A stretch of 64,000 nt of DNA from Tolypeutes matacus (lineage: Eukaryota > Chordata > Mammalia > Cingulata > Chlamyphoridae): the NCBI GenBank assembly GCA_026826555.1, contig JAKSZT010054565.1:9754608-9818607 (forward strand), written 5' to 3'. The number at the start of each line of letters is the position of its first letter. Position 1 is the stretch's first letter. Positions 22,530 through 38,520 of the stretch are shown here, one piece after another. The notes beneath the pieces are model-generated. The model ran no database searches. It saw nothing but the letters and a program-made list of their open reading frames with translations, and was not told the DNA's origin. A program made the translations under genes and the position numbers.

Positions 22530-24480
22530 TTTAAAAAAATTTATTTATTTTTTATTGTGGGTAAAAATCAAAATTTTCACAATACATACCAATATTTGTA
22601 AAACGATATATAAATATATATGCATATATGTGCATTTGCTTACAAAAATGTTATTTATATATATATATAAATATATTTTAAGAGGTGCTTAGATTACCTA
22701 AAATATTACATGGAACCCACTGGTATTCCCATGTTGCCCACCTCCCACACCTCCCACCACATCCCACACAAACATCTCCCACAAGTGTGGCCCACCACCC
22801 TCAATGGACTTACACATCCTGGGGCCTTGCCACCAACCATAGACCACAGTTCACATCATAGACCACACTCTCTCCCACTCAGTTCTGAGTGGTGTGTGCT
22901 GATTTAAAATGGCCTACATCTGTTGCCACAACGGTACTCAGGACAACCTCCAAATCCTAAAGAAGCCCCTGTATTTCAACTGCACATCCCCTCCCTGCCC
23001 CGAAAGTGTCAAGTGGCCACTGGCTCCACCTCATTGTTATAATTTCTTCCATTGCTAGAATCACCATATGTGTACAACAGAATACCATCAAGTCCACTCT
23101 AGTCCATAGTTCTTCCCCCAATCCTGAGGAGACTGGGATGGTGATGTCCACTCCACCTCCAAGTGAGAGAGAGCGTATATCCCATGGATATGGTGGGTGG
23201 GATGATCCTGCCTGCACATGCAGGCCCTCTCCATTCCCTGGGCTGGTTGTTGCCCATCATTGTCTCCTCGCCAGGTGACTTGAATGAGTCTATTGAGCTG
23301 TAGGGTAGGAGTTGCAGCGCCACCAAGATTCCACGCACACCTGGCACATAGGTAGGCCAGAGGCTCCAGTCTCTGGAAGTATACCTAAAAACTCCAGCAT
23401 CACATATAGGTTTGAATAGAAGGGACTGATGAACCATGTGCAGGGAGGACTTATTTGAGTCCAATTCTTCACTCTCAGGAGCACAGATTCCAAAATAGAG
23501 CCCACTGATAAGGCATCAGTCTCTGGGGCTATCCCCTCTTATATAGGACCTGGGTGTCTCCAGAGCTCTCAGGAGCCCCTCTGTGTGGGGTTATAGGCAC
23601 TTTGATGTTCTATGAGCTCCTACTGAGGTATGCGTAAGAGTTGCCTCTGGGATGACCTCCCGACTCTCTTTGAAGTCTCTTAGCCACTTGAACTCATTTG
23701 TCTTTACCCTTTCCCCCTTTTATTTAAGGTCTTTTTCCATTGTGTTGCCAGTTGGCACTTGGTATTAATCCCTCGTTGCCAGGGAGGCTCATCCCCGGGA
23801 GTCATGTCCCACATTGGGGGGAAGGTAATGCATTCATATGCTGAGTTTGGCTTAGAGAGAGGCCACATTTGAGCAACAAGGAGGCTTTCAGGTGGCAACC
23901 CTTAGGCACCCCACAACAGCACGCTAAGTCTCAGTTACAAGAGCAAAGACTCACAAGGATAGTCATCAATAAAAAGAACTCATCAGTGGGTCGTCCTCTT
24001 TTGACAGACACTGTCCCTGCACTCAGAGGACTATTGCTGCTCTCTTGGAGACTGTGGCAGAGCTCTCCAGGCTAGGAATTCCGATTCCCTCATTTATTGT
24101 GTGATTGTCCACCCATTGTGACCATGCCCCATCTTTTGATCTTTTGAACAATTTTGTATATCTTTCATGTATATTCAGATGAACTAACTCCCATGAATCC
24201 CCCCTCCCAGACAACCCCCACCAATAATCCCCTGCAGTACCCATTGTAACCCTTCTGTGATCCAAATCCTACATGAACATGTAGTCCATAAAATAATCAA
24301 ATACACTTAATAGGAAAAAGAAACAACAATGATAAACTTACATGCAAGAGACAAACATAAGGAAACTCAGGAAAACAAACAAACAAAAACAAATAATCAA
24401 ACAAAAAAACAAAACAAAACAAAATATAATTAGCGGATTGGGACATTCAAAAAAATGGGGAAAAAAGCAAAAGAAATGCC

Positions 24481-24522
<42 letters not shown>

Positions 24523-25199
24523 TTTTTTTCCTTTTATCACTGTGTTATCGGATGTCCGGTGTACCGTGACACCTTTCCCCTCTCAATCCCCATTGTCTCC
24601 CAATTTTTCATTTAATTTTCGAAGAAGTTTTAGGTCACAGCAAAGTCACTCACGGAGTACCAGAGACTCCCAGATACCAAACCACCCCCCCTTCCCCACC
24701 CCATGTTAACTGCCCCCCCCCCTTTTTTTGGATGTTAGCATTGTTATAACTGTTATACAGATAGCAAAATATAGCAACTAAACATTGTCAATGATTTACA
24801 GTATAGTTTACAATTTAGATGATACAGTTTAATAATTTTGATGATATTTACCATGTCCTGTGTCCATTACTGTAAGGTAATGAAAAACCTTTCCCATGAC
24901 CACCAAACACCTCATTAGATCTTGACTGTTCCCTTCCCCCCAGCCCCCCAGGGCACATGACACCACCCTATCCCGACCCATGGAATGTCAAGATTCAGTT
25001 ACATGCCCTGGGAATTTGAACCTGCCCTTCCTAATCCACCCACCTGCCAGTGCTGCACCACCAAACCCAGGAACACCACCACCCATCTGCCCCATCCCCC
25101 AACATGCAACCACACTCTATCCCTTTACCATAGATTATGTCCATATGGGTGATGGCTCAAAGCCTGCTCTTCTCTTACTCTCCCGTGTTAACCGATCTT
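22530..25199 (-). other. L1-2 3' UTR (2.67 kb)
   Basis: Non-coding DNA between the tail and the ORF2 stop. Next to the tail it has about 160 bp ('ttattgtgggtaaaaatcaa' onward, to about 22,680) that L1-1 lacks but the L1 at the window's right end shares. It includes a (TA)n run at about 24,489-24,520. A block at about 24,620-24,960 ('gaagttttaggtcacagcaa' onward) resembles a second module near the 3' end, suggesting an internal duplication. The gap-free counterpart of the solo-LTR site is near 25,070-25,090. Confidence 0.88.
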
Positions 25200-29054
<3,855 letters not shown>

Positions 29055-29076
29055 TTTTTCTTTGGGTTAATGTATG

Positions 29077-30094
29077 TCACATGTTGTTTTGTTTCTCTTT
29101 TTGTCTATTCAAATGTTTTTAAACTCTCCTCCAACTCTCTCTCCCTTGTTTTTTCCTTTCAACTTGTAGAGATTCCTTTAGTATTTCTTGAAGTGCTGGT
29201 TTCTTATTGACATACTCTCTTAATTTCTGTTCATCTGTGAAAATTTTGAACTCTCCATCATTTTTGAATGCCACTTTTGCTGGATAGAGAATTCACGGCT
29301 GGAAGTTTTTTTCTTTTAGTATTTTGACTATGTCATACCACTGTCTTCTTGCCTCCATGGTTTCAGCTGAGAAATCAGCACTTAATCTTATTGTGCTTCC
29401 CTTGTATGTGATGGTTCTCTTTTCTCTTGCTGCCTTGAGTATTTTCTCTTTGTCTTGAGCATTGGACATTTTGACTAGTATGTCTTGGAGTTGGCCTGTT
29501 GGGATATATACTATTTGGGGTGCAATGTGCTTCCTGGATCTGCACATCCATCTCTCTCAATAGAGTTGGGAAGTTTTCAGCCATTATTTCCTTCAACACT
29601 CCTTCTGTTCCCTTTCCCTTCTCTTCTCCTGGGATGCCCATAATGCGTATGTTAGTGCGTTTTGTATTATTGGTTAATTCCCTGAGTCCATGCTGGATTT
29701 TTTCTATCTTTTTGTCTATCTGTTCTACTATCTCTTTGATTTCAGCTGTATTGTCTTCCATATCACTAATCCTTTCCTCTGCCTGTTCAAATCTGCTGTT
29801 ATGTGAATCCAGCATCTTTTTCATTTCTTGGCTTGTGCCATTGTTCACCATCATATCCATTACCTTTTTAGGCATGTTTGCTATTTCTTCAGTATGTTCT
29901 CCCAGTGTCTTCTTTATATCCTTAATCTCTTCCTTCAGTTCTTTAAGTTGGTCCATGATATTTGTTTGGATAGTTTTGATTAGTTGTTTGATGTATTGCA
30001 TTGCTTCCTGGTTTTTATTTTGTGCACTGGACTGGTCCATGTTTTCCAGTTTTTCAGAGTCATTTGTATTTTTCTGTTGCCCTCTGGTCATCAT
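29077..30094 (-). pseudogene. L1-2 ORF1 (RNA-binding chaperone), broken late
   Basis: ORF1 begins at 30,092-30,094 (MMTRGQQKN...) and stays open for 239 residues to 29,375. It has a long Lys/Glu/Gln coiled coil (about residues 40-145) and then an RRM-like start, 'TNIRIMGIPGEEKGKG' (about 150-165), a position typical of the L1 ORF1 RNA-binding domain. A frameshift near 29,500 moves the C-terminal part ('ARRQWYDIVKILKEKNFQP') to another frame (29,293-29,547). The stop-equivalent at 29,077 is 22 nt upstream of ORF2. It is the best preserved ORF1 in the window. Confidence 0.9.
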
Positions 30095-31900
30095 ATTATC
30101 TTGATGGGTTTGTTCAGTTGATTAGCTTTTCTCTATGCTCTAGAATTTTATTTAGCTGTTGGTTCTGCGTGTGAGTTAAGTTTTCTCTTTGGCAGTTTTT
30201 CTTCTTATTTTATTTCCTTACTTCTTTCTATGTTCCCTTGAAGGCAAAAGGTTAGGGCCAGAGGAATCAAAAGATGTAAGGAAGGTAGAAGGATAATAGA
30301 AATATTGATAAAAGTGAGAAGAGGGGCAAAATGAGACTTAATGAGATGAATATTTAACTTGTGTAGGCAGTATAGAGTAATAGGAAAAAAAGTGGAGTTC
30401 CTACAATGGACTGGGAAAGCAAATGGAGGAATATATATATAGTGATTTAGAAGGCTAGAATTATGAGGAGGGAGAGAAATAGTAAAGAAAGGGCTGAAAG
30501 GAAAAAGTTAATACTAATTTAAAAAAGGAAGAAAACAAAATAGATGGAATAGAAATAGACACCCTTAAGTTGTGGGCCCATGAAAAAATGTTGTATCTAA
30601 GAGACACAACAGAAAGCAGAAGGCAGAAAGATGAAGGAAGGATAAGCGATAGTTTGTAATACAGAATCAATATAGACAGCGAGTGGGAAATTACTGAAGA
30701 AGAAGCACAGCAAAGAAGCAACAAGCTAGCAGCACCTAATTTTTAAAAAATGAAAGAAAAAAGAAAGGGGGGAGGAAAGAGGAAAGAAAAGCAAGAGACC
30801 AGAAAGAAACAGAGAGAAACCAAAGATGCACACAGGCAAGCAGTCAAACAGATCTAAGGGGTGGTCAATGATTCCCCTAGGGTCCACATGGATCCTCTCT
30901 GCCTACTTGTGTTTATCAATCAGTTTCCCCGCAGGGTTCTATATGCAGGTCCTGAAGCAGCTTTTAGCTATTAAACTAAATTAAAATGAATTTATTTTTC
31001 ATTTATTGAAGTGACCTTATCACTTTTATTTTTATTTTTATTTTTTTAGCGAAATACAGGACCCAAAATAATTCCTCCTCTAGACCAACCCCCTTACGAA
31101 AGGGACCCTAGCTGGGCCCGTGGAAATTAATCAAGCACGTCCCACTTCCTGGACTCCCCAGGGTAGGTGTAGCTCTGATGTTAGTCAGTACAGAGTGCTA
31201 AAGACGGCCGATTCCGCCCCTTCTGGAGCCGAGCACCAGCCTCACTGGGTTGCTATGTAAGTCAGTTTGATTGCAGATTCGCGTCTGCTCTCAGACTGAT
31301 GCTGCTTCAGGTCGGCTTATCTGCTCCCCAAAGCTATGGGGCGGTGCAGGCAGCCAGATCGATGTCGAAAAATAAAAATAAAAAATACCCTTCCCTGTCC
31401 TCCAACAGAACTCTCCCTCTTTTGGGGAGTGTCCCTTCTTCCTGGCTCTGCGGCGGCCCGGGTCTTATCCCTGGGTGGCTAGGCAAATCAGCTCCCTCCC
31501 CCAACCAGAATCCCCCCACCCGTTCACCGGGTACCGATTAGCTCCAGCTGTTCTGTTCACACAAGGTCCAAGGGGCGCCAGGCAGCCAGATCCCCAGAAA
31601 ATAAAACTTTATCGCCCCGCTCGCGGCTCCAAGTGGCCGTTTTATTTATTTATTTATTTTTTTCTCCCTAACCGCAGGGCTCAGCCGTCCGTGCCAACCA
31701 CCACCGGCAGGCTTAAAACTCATGAATCTCTACCATTCTGTCCACGCCGTTGATCCGCGCAGATAGATGTCCCAAGTTTCTCACTCCACGTGTGCACAGC
31801 ACAGACCCCTGGGCAGGACCCCGTCCACAATCCGCCTTGCTCTGGGAGCTTGCAGTGTGTGCACTCCTACACTAACACCATCTTGGCCCCTGTCTCTCTG
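30095..31900 (-). promoter_or_regulatory. L1-2 5' UTR with internal promoter region
   Basis: About 1.8 kb. The distal part (about 31,060-31,900) is GC- and CpG-rich, with a GC-box-like 'attccgcccc' near 31,212. The sense-strand 5' terminus reads CAGAGAGACAGGGGCCAAGATGG, so the AAGATGG motif (31,878-31,884 on the plus strand as ccatctt) lies about 17 nt from the L1 start. The proximal part is purine-rich. Regulatory function is inferred from L1 promoters in other mammals. Confidence 0.7.
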
Positions 31901-32324
31901 CTTTGTGTAATTTCAATCTTTCTGAATTGATTGAGGGTTGTTCTGACTTAGCATTTGGTCTATCTTGGAGAATGATCCAGTGCACTCAAGAAGAATGTAT
32001 ATCCCACTGTATTGGGGTGTAATGTTCTATGTATGTCAATTAGATCTAGATCCTCTAACATATCACTCAAGATCTCTGTTTCTTTATTGACCCTCTGTCA
32101 AGATGTTCTGTCTAATGGGAATAATGATGTATTAAAGTCTCCCACTATAACTGCAGAGGCATCTATTTCTCTCCTTAATTTTTCCAATGTTTGTACTTTA
32201 GTGTACCCTAGTTAGGTGCATAAATGTTTATGATTGCTATTTCTTCTTAAGAGATGATTCCTTTTATTAATATATAGTGTCTTTCTTTGTCTCTTAAAAA
32301 GTTTAGCATTTAAAGTCTATTTTG
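31901..32324 (-). pseudogene. L1 B ORF2, endonuclease part
   Basis: B resumes with the right TSD copy of L1-2 and continues through endonuclease text ('aagaagaatgtatatcccac', 'gttctgtctaatgggaataa'). It ends at 'aaagtctattttg' (32,312-32,324), the left TSD copy of the next insertion. No long frame survives. Confidence 0.8.
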
Positions 32325-33758
32325 AGAGGCAATAACTAGTGAAGGAAGATGGACCATTGGTGGACCCTTGATATTGATGACTATACTTATAAACATTTAT
32401 TTTTGCAATTGAAATTTAGCCTAGTATTATAGGGTGCCTAAGAGTTACCTCCTGAGAGCCTCCTTGTTGCTCAAATATGGCCTCTCTCTAAGCCAAACTG
32501 AATATATAAATGCATTACCTTGCCCCAATGTGGGACATGACTCTTGGGGATGAGGCTCTCTGGCACCAAGAGATTACTATCAAGCACCAACTAGTAATGC
32601 AGCTGGAAAAAGACCTTGACCAAAAGAGGGAAAGGGTAAAGACAAATGAGTTTATATGTCTAAGAGACTTCAAAGTGAGTTGAGATCTTATTCCAGAGAT
32701 TATGCTTATCCACATCTCAGCAAGATCTCATTGACTGCCAAAGTAAATATTGCCTCAAATAACAGTGCTCCTGAAGGCTCTGGAGACATCCAAATACTAT
32801 AGGCAGGGCAGACGCCTCAGGAGTTTGGCGCCCTGCCAATGGGCCCTACTTTGAAATTTATGCTTTCCAGTATGACAGAGTTGAACTCAGTTGTGGTTTC
32901 CGTACACATGGCTCTTCTGCCCTTCTATTTGAACCTATAATAAGTACTAAAGTTGATAGGTTTATGTCCAAGAGACCTAAATCTTTCAGCTGTCCATGTG
33001 CCATCTGGGTTCTGAGCCTCAGTGGAGTTGCAACACCCACTCTCCAGTTCATTGGACTCATGCAGGACAACTAACAAGGAGATGATGATGAACAATGACC
33101 AACCCAAGGAACAGAGAGAGCCTGCAACTGAAATCAGGATAGTCCCATCTATGTGCCCCAATGGAATCTAAGCCCCCTCTCAATTGGAGGCAGAGTGGGC
33201 ATCATCATCCCAGAATCCTCAGGATTGGGGAATGAATGATGGACTAGAGTAGACTTACTGGTGTTCTGCTATAGATTTATTGTGATTCCAGCAATGGAAG
33301 AACTTTTGTCATTGATGTGGAGGCAGTGGCCACTGAAGGTTCTGGGGGGAGGGAGAAGGAAAAATAGATGTAATATTGGTCCATTTTTGGGACTTGGGGT
33401 TTGTCCTGAATGACATTGCAAAGACAGATACAGGCCATTGTATATCTTGTCATAATTTGCAAAATTGTGCGGGAGAAGTGTAAACTACAATGTAAACTAT
33501 AATCCATACTTAGTGGCAATGCTCCTAAATGTGTTAATCAATTGTAACAAATGTACCACACTAATGAAAGATGTTGTTAATGTGGGGAAGTGTAGGAGCA
33601 GGGCATATGGAAATCCCCTATATTTTTTAAGTAAAATTTATGCAATCTAAGTATCTTTTTAAAAAATTAAAAAGTGCGTATTTTAAAAATGGCATAAAGA
33701 AATAAAGACCTGCAGTAAAGGTAATCATTTGGGTAATTATAATAAATAAACAAACAAA
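32325..33758 (+). mobile_element. 5'-truncated L1, 3' UTR only, plus strand
   Basis: A 1.43-kb plus-strand insertion matching only the 3' UTR of the young L1s (for example 'ctaagccaaactgaatatat' and 'gacttcaaagtgagttgag', the reverse complement of blocks in L1-1 and L1-2). It is flanked by a perfect 13-bp TSD 'aaagtctattttg' (32,312-32,324 and 33,759-33,771). After the usual L1 3' end near 33,660 come about 90 bp not seen in the other copies, then an A-rich tail with 'aataaataaacaaac'. It has no coding content. Confidence 0.92.
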
Positions 33759-34211
33759 AAAGTCTATTTTGTCCAATATTAATATAACTACACCTGCTCT
33801 TTTTTGGTTATTTTTGCATGTAAAATTGTTGTCCAACCATTCATTTGTAACTTCCTTGCATCCCTGGGTCAAAGGTTATTTTCTTGTAGACAGCATATAG
33901 ATGGGTCATATTTCCTTTATTCTGCCAATCTGTTTCTTTTTTTCTTTTTTTTTTTTTTAAAGATTTTATTTATTCATTCATTTATCCCTCCCCTTGCTGC
34001 TTGTGCTCGCTGGGTCAGCCAACCACGCCGTGCGGGCGGGCCCGCCCTCACCAGGAGGCCCCGGGAACCGAACCCGGGGCCCCCCACATGGTAAACAGGA
34101 GCCCCACTGATTGAGCCACAGCTGCTTCCCAATCTGTTTCTTTTGATTGGAGAATTTAATCCATTAACATTCAATGATATTACTGTCAAGGCAGTACTTA
34201 ACATTAGCCAT
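33759..34211 (-). pseudogene. L1 B ORF2 N-terminus, split by a SINE
   Basis: The beginning of B ORF2 (endonuclease N-terminus). It runs from 33,759 to the start codon at 34,209-34,211, with a SINE between 33,941 and 34,130. The piece upstream of the SINE on the minus strand has '[18 protein letters not shown]', the typical ORF2 opening. Confidence 0.82.
33941..34130 (-). mobile_element. DAS-like tRNA-derived SINE (copy 1)
   Basis: A 190-bp SINE in minus orientation with a perfect 14-bp TSD 'aatctgtttctttt' (33,927-33,940 and 34,131-34,144). The T-rich run at its left is the reverse of its A-rich tail. On the minus strand it begins GGGAAGCAGCTGTGGCTCAA (box-A-like) and has a box-B-like GGGTTCGGTTCCC (plus strand 34,063-34,077), both features of a tRNA-type Pol III promoter. 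It resembles the tRNA-Ala-derived DAS-SINEs of armadillos. It interrupts L1 B. Confidence 0.88.
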
Positions 34212-34236
34212 ATTTTCTTTAGGTTTATATATGTCT

Positions 34237-35274
34237 TATTTTGTTTTTATTTCTCTTTTATCTTTTTTAGTTATTAATACTAATAATCTTCCTTTCTACA
34301 CTCTCCTCCAACTCTCTCTCTCTCTCTTGTTTTATCCTTTCAACCTGCAGAAATCCCTTTAGTATTTCTTGAAGGGCAGGTTTCCTGTTGAAAAACTCTC
34401 TTATTTTCTGTTTATATGTGAATATTTTGAACTCTCTCTCATTTTTGAATGCCAGTTTTGCTGGATACAGAATTTTTGGCTGACAGTTTTTTCTTTTAGC
34501 ACCTTAACTATGTCATACCACTGTCTTCTTGCCTCCATGGTTTCAGATGAGAAATCAGTGCTTAATCTTATCGAGTTTCCCTTGTATGTGATGGACCTCT
34601 TTTCTCTAGCTGTTTTCAGTATTCTCTCTTTGTCTTGAGCATTTGACAATTTGAGAAGTAAGTGTTTTGAGGTAGGCCTTTTAGGATTTATACTGTTTGG
34701 AGTGTGCTGTGCTTCCTGGGCATGTATGTCCAGGTCCCTCAAAAGAGTTGGGAAATTTTCAGCCATTATTTCCTCCAACACTCCTTCTGTCCCCATTCCC
34801 TTCTCTTCTCCTCTGGGATGCCTATAATGTATATGTTTGTGCATTTCACATTGTCATTCAATTCCCTGTGTCTCTGCTGAATTTTTTCTATTTTTTAATC
34901 TATCTGTTCTTCTGTCTCTCTGATTTCAGATGTACTATCTTCCAAATCACTAATTCTTTCCTATACCTGTTCAAATCTGCTGTTATGTGCTTCCAGAGTA
35001 TTTTTTATTTCTTGCATTGTGCCATTCATCTCCATCAGATCTGTTATCTTTTTATGCATGTTTGCCATTTCTTCAGTATGTTCCCCCAGTGTCTTCTTAA
35101 TGTCCTTTATCTCTTCCTTCACTTCATTAAGTTGATTCATGATATTTGTTTGGACATCCTTGATCAGTTTTCCATGTTCTGCAGCTCCTCCTGGTTTTTA
35201 GTTTTTACATTAGACTAGAATATGTCTTCCTGTTTCTTAGTATGGCTTGTAATTTTTTGTTGGTGTATAGGCAT
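34237..35274 (-). pseudogene. L1 B ORF1 (decayed)
   Basis: ORF1 of B, with a likely start at 35,272-35,274. A 147-residue C-terminal frame (34,401-34,844) contains 'LEEIMAENFPTLLRDLDI' and 'ARRQWYDIVKVLKEKTV'. The coiled-coil half is broken by stops. A few bases separate it from the ORF2 start at 34,211. Confidence 0.82.
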
Positions 35275-36845
35275 TTGTTTATCTTGTGCTTATTCAGATG
35301 GTAACTTCTCTTACTACCTTTGGGTTTTATTTTGGTTTGTTTTGTGTTAAGTTTCCTCTTTGACTCTTTGTTCCATTTATTCTATATCCTTGTAGTTGTA
35401 TATGTTCCCTTGAAAAAATATTGACCATAGAAAAGCAAAGAGAGAAGAAGAGAAAAAAATAGGAATAATAAAAAAAGATAGAAAAGGAATCATAAAACAG
35501 CCAGCAAAATGAATAAGTAATAAGAATGAAAAATCATAAAAAATACAAAGGAATAAGGTTTAAAAAGTGGAATAAAAAATGAAACAAGAAAAAATAATAT
35601 AAAATAAAAGACCAGAAAGATGAGAAGAAGGAAAAAAAAGGCCAAATAACAAAAGGTAGAATGACTGAAAAGCAACAGGAGAGGAGAAAATGAAAGAAAA
35701 AAAAAAACAATATAAAAAAAATAAGGGCACAAAAAAAAAAAAAAAAAAAAACAGAAGAAAAAACTAAACAAAAAAAAATAAAAGAAACCAAGGAGAAAAA
35801 ATAAGGAACAGAAAAAAAGGAAGCAAAGAAAAGAAAAAACAATAAACAAAACCCAAAAACTAAAAAACCCAACAGATTTCCCTCTTAGGCCCATAGGAGC
35901 TGTCTCATTCTGCTGGTGCTCATGATTCAATCACCTGCAGCCTGCCTTTCACATGTAAGTTACTTGGTTTCAGCAAATAAAATAAAGAACTAAAAAAAAA
36001 CAAAAAAACAAACAAACATAAAAAATAACAGATCAATAAACCTAAAGCAAAAATATCTCAGTCTATAAGTTCCCTATCATAAGGTGCCAGCTGGGTGCCT
36101 GACAACCTAGTGGATCACTCTCGGGATCCCTTCTCTTAGGAGGTATGAAGAATCAAACCATAGATCTAGCATATGTAATGCAGACATTCATACACTTAAC
36201 TACACCCATTCCACAGGTTAGTTCAGCTCCAGAAAGCTTATCTGGCTCTCCCTATCCCTTTCCCTCAGGCAACTTGGGCTTCTAAAAGTTTTCTGGTTAT
36301 CTCTCCTGGCTTCCTTCTCTCTGATGCTGGTTAAGTGCCTTTCTCCACTTACCCCCTCACTGACCTAGATCCTCTGTCTCCCAGGGCAGCTGGGTGTGAC
36401 AGCCTGCCTGATTAGATCCCCCCCTCTCCTCTCACTGGGGCTGCTTCAGTGCTGGCTTGGGTCTTTTTTGAGATTCAAAGGGGGCTCAGCTGGCCAAACT
36501 CACTGATGAGAGACCACTCTCTGCCCTCTGCCAGACTCCTCTTCCTTCCAGGAAGGAGAATGTTCTTCTCCCACTCAGTTGGCAGCAGTGAGCCAGGGGT
36601 TTTTCCAAGGCTATTCACCTTGAGGGTGGGGTATATGTGCCATTCCCAGCCACAGGAATGAGTAACTCATGGTTTTCATTTGGCCTTTTTGTCTCTCTGT
36701 CCCTCTCCCTCATGGATGATGCACAGCACTCTCCTGGTCTGCAGATCCCCAAAGAAGCTCCCTCAGACAGCTTTTTGCCCTTCCTCCATTGTTTTTTGTG
36801 AGAGAGTTGAGCACTGCCTAGCCACTTCAATGCCATCTTCCTGGA
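35275..36845 (-). promoter_or_regulatory. L1 B 5' UTR
   Basis: About 1.57 kb. The ORF1-proximal half (35,400-35,880) is extremely A-rich on the plus strand, including a run of about 20 A near 35,731. The distal half is mixed and GC-richer. It ends with gccatctt (36,832-36,839), sense AAGATGGC, a few bases from the L1 5' end. L1 A ORF1 text follows immediately. Confidence 0.7.
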
Positions 36846-37870
36846 TGTCTTAATTTACCTTTCTTAATAATCTTCATTTCCACCTTCTCCTCCAAGTCTC
36901 TCACCCTTGTTTTTTTGTTTCAGGCTGCAGCATTCACTTTATTATCTCTTGTAATTCTGGTCAGATGGGTAATATATTCTATCAGATTTTGTTTGTCTGA
37001 GAAAACTTTGACCTCACTGTCATTTTTGAAGGACAGTTTTGTCAGATACAGAATTCTTGGCTGGCAGTTTTTCTCTTTCAATACCTTAAATACATCATAC
37101 CACTTTTTTCTCACCTCCGTGGTTTCTGATGAGAGGCTGGCACTTTATCTTATCAAGATTCCCTTGTATGTGATGCTTTGCTTTTCTATTGCTCCTTTCA
37201 GAATCCTCTTTTTATCTCTGATATTTGTCATTCTGAATAGTAGGCATCTCATGGTAGGTCTATTCAGATTTATTCTGTTTGGGGTGTGTTGTCCTTCTTT
37301 GATATCGATATTTATGTCTTGCATAAGGGTTGGGGAGTTTTTGGTCATTATATACTCAAATATTCTTTTTGCCCCTTTTCCATTCTCTTCTCCTTCTGGG
37401 ACACCAATAATGCATATGCTTGTGTGTTTTGCGTTTTCATTCAATTCCCTGAGGCCCTGTTCCATTTTTTCTATTCTCTTCTATTTCTATTCTCTTGTCT
37501 TTTCCAATTCAAATGTTCTATCTTCAAAACCATGAATTCTGTCTTCAAACAATTCAAATCTATTCTTATGTGCCTGTAATGTATTTTTAATCTCATCCAT
37601 CATGTCTTTCATTCCCATAAGGTCTGTTACTTTTCTTTGCAGGCTTTCAAATTGTTCTTTATGCTCATCTAGTGTTTTCTTAGTATACTTGATCTCTTTA
37701 GTCTTATTTTCTTTCACTTCTTTGAATTGCTTTAGGACAGTTGTATGATTATCATTGATTAATTGTCTTAAATCCTGTATGTCTTCAGAATATTTGGTTT
37801 ATTCCTTTGTCTCAGCCATCTCTTCCTATTTCCTAGTATGACTTGTAATTTATTTATGATGTCTAGGCAT
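36846..37870 (-). pseudogene. L1 A ORF1 (decayed)
   Basis: ORF1 text of an older L1, assigned to A because A is otherwise missing exactly this part and because the element ends in a 5' UTR that abuts the right TSD copy of A. Frames include 106 residues (37,145-37,465, with 'TSICIIGVPEGEENGKGAKR', an RRM-like start) and 76 residues (37,487-37,717, with 'KEIKYTKKTLDEHKEQFES', coiled coil). The likely start is near 37,868-37,870. It is non-functional. Confidence 0.75.
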
Positions 37871-38520
37871 CTGACTATATTGGTGAACTTACTCTGATGG
37901 TCAATTTCTCTCTCTTACCTATTTTTTTTTCACAGCTCTTCTTTGATATTTGGTTCAATTTATTCTAATTCTTTAAAGTTGCCCAGCTTAAGTTATCAAA
38001 ATCAGGCCAGGGACTTACTAAAAGGGTGCAGGTTTTCTCCCAGGAGTTGGGGTTAAGAAAGACCTAAAAGCAGTTTTTCTCCATGCAACTTCCAGACCAG
38101 CCTGCAGATGGTGCTCGTTGGCACACCTTTCCACAGAGGTGTTTCTTTCAATCTCCACTTTTTTGTGTTTTGGTCTGCCCAGAGCAGAGATTCAGATTGG
38201 GCTCTCCTGGCCAAATTCACTGAAGAGAAGCCCCCCTCTCAGTTGGCTGCAGTGAGCCAGGTGTTTTACCCTGATTTAATATCTTTGGAGTGAGGGAGGG
38301 GAGCCCTCCCCAGCCACTGTGGGGGTTTTGTAACTCACATTTGGTGTTTCGGTTTCTTCATTTCTCTGTCCTTCACCTTCCTGGTAGTTGTGTAGCACTG
38401 TCTTGGTCTGCTGACCCCCAAAGCAGGTCCCTTGGACAGCTTTTGGCCCTTTCTCCATTGATTTTGTGAGAATGTTGATCCCTGCCTGCCCACTCCAACA
38501 CCATCTTCCTGGAACTCCAA
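37871..38520 (-). promoter_or_regulatory. L1 A 5' UTR
   Basis: About 650 bp between ORF1 and the junction with Z. It has no monomers. The distal end carries ccatctt (38,501-38,507), sense AAGATGG, about 15-20 nt from the element end, as in L1-1, L1-2 and B. The length suggests some 5' UTR loss relative to B. Confidence 0.65.

Noticed and set aside
31299..31753. Short Pro/Arg-rich frames in a GC-rich stretch as a CpG-island gene
   Set aside because: The stretch is the promoter end of the L1-2 5' UTR, bounded by its TSD at 31,901.
34063..34077. tRNA gene suggested by a box-B-like sequence
   Set aside because: It lies in a TSD-bounded SINE with an A-rich tail and no full cloverleaf, as do the similar boxes at 39,182 and 43,567.
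35490..35930. Phe-rich frames on the minus strand
   Set aside because: They are a by-product of the A-rich L1 B 5' UTR, with no start context or domain.
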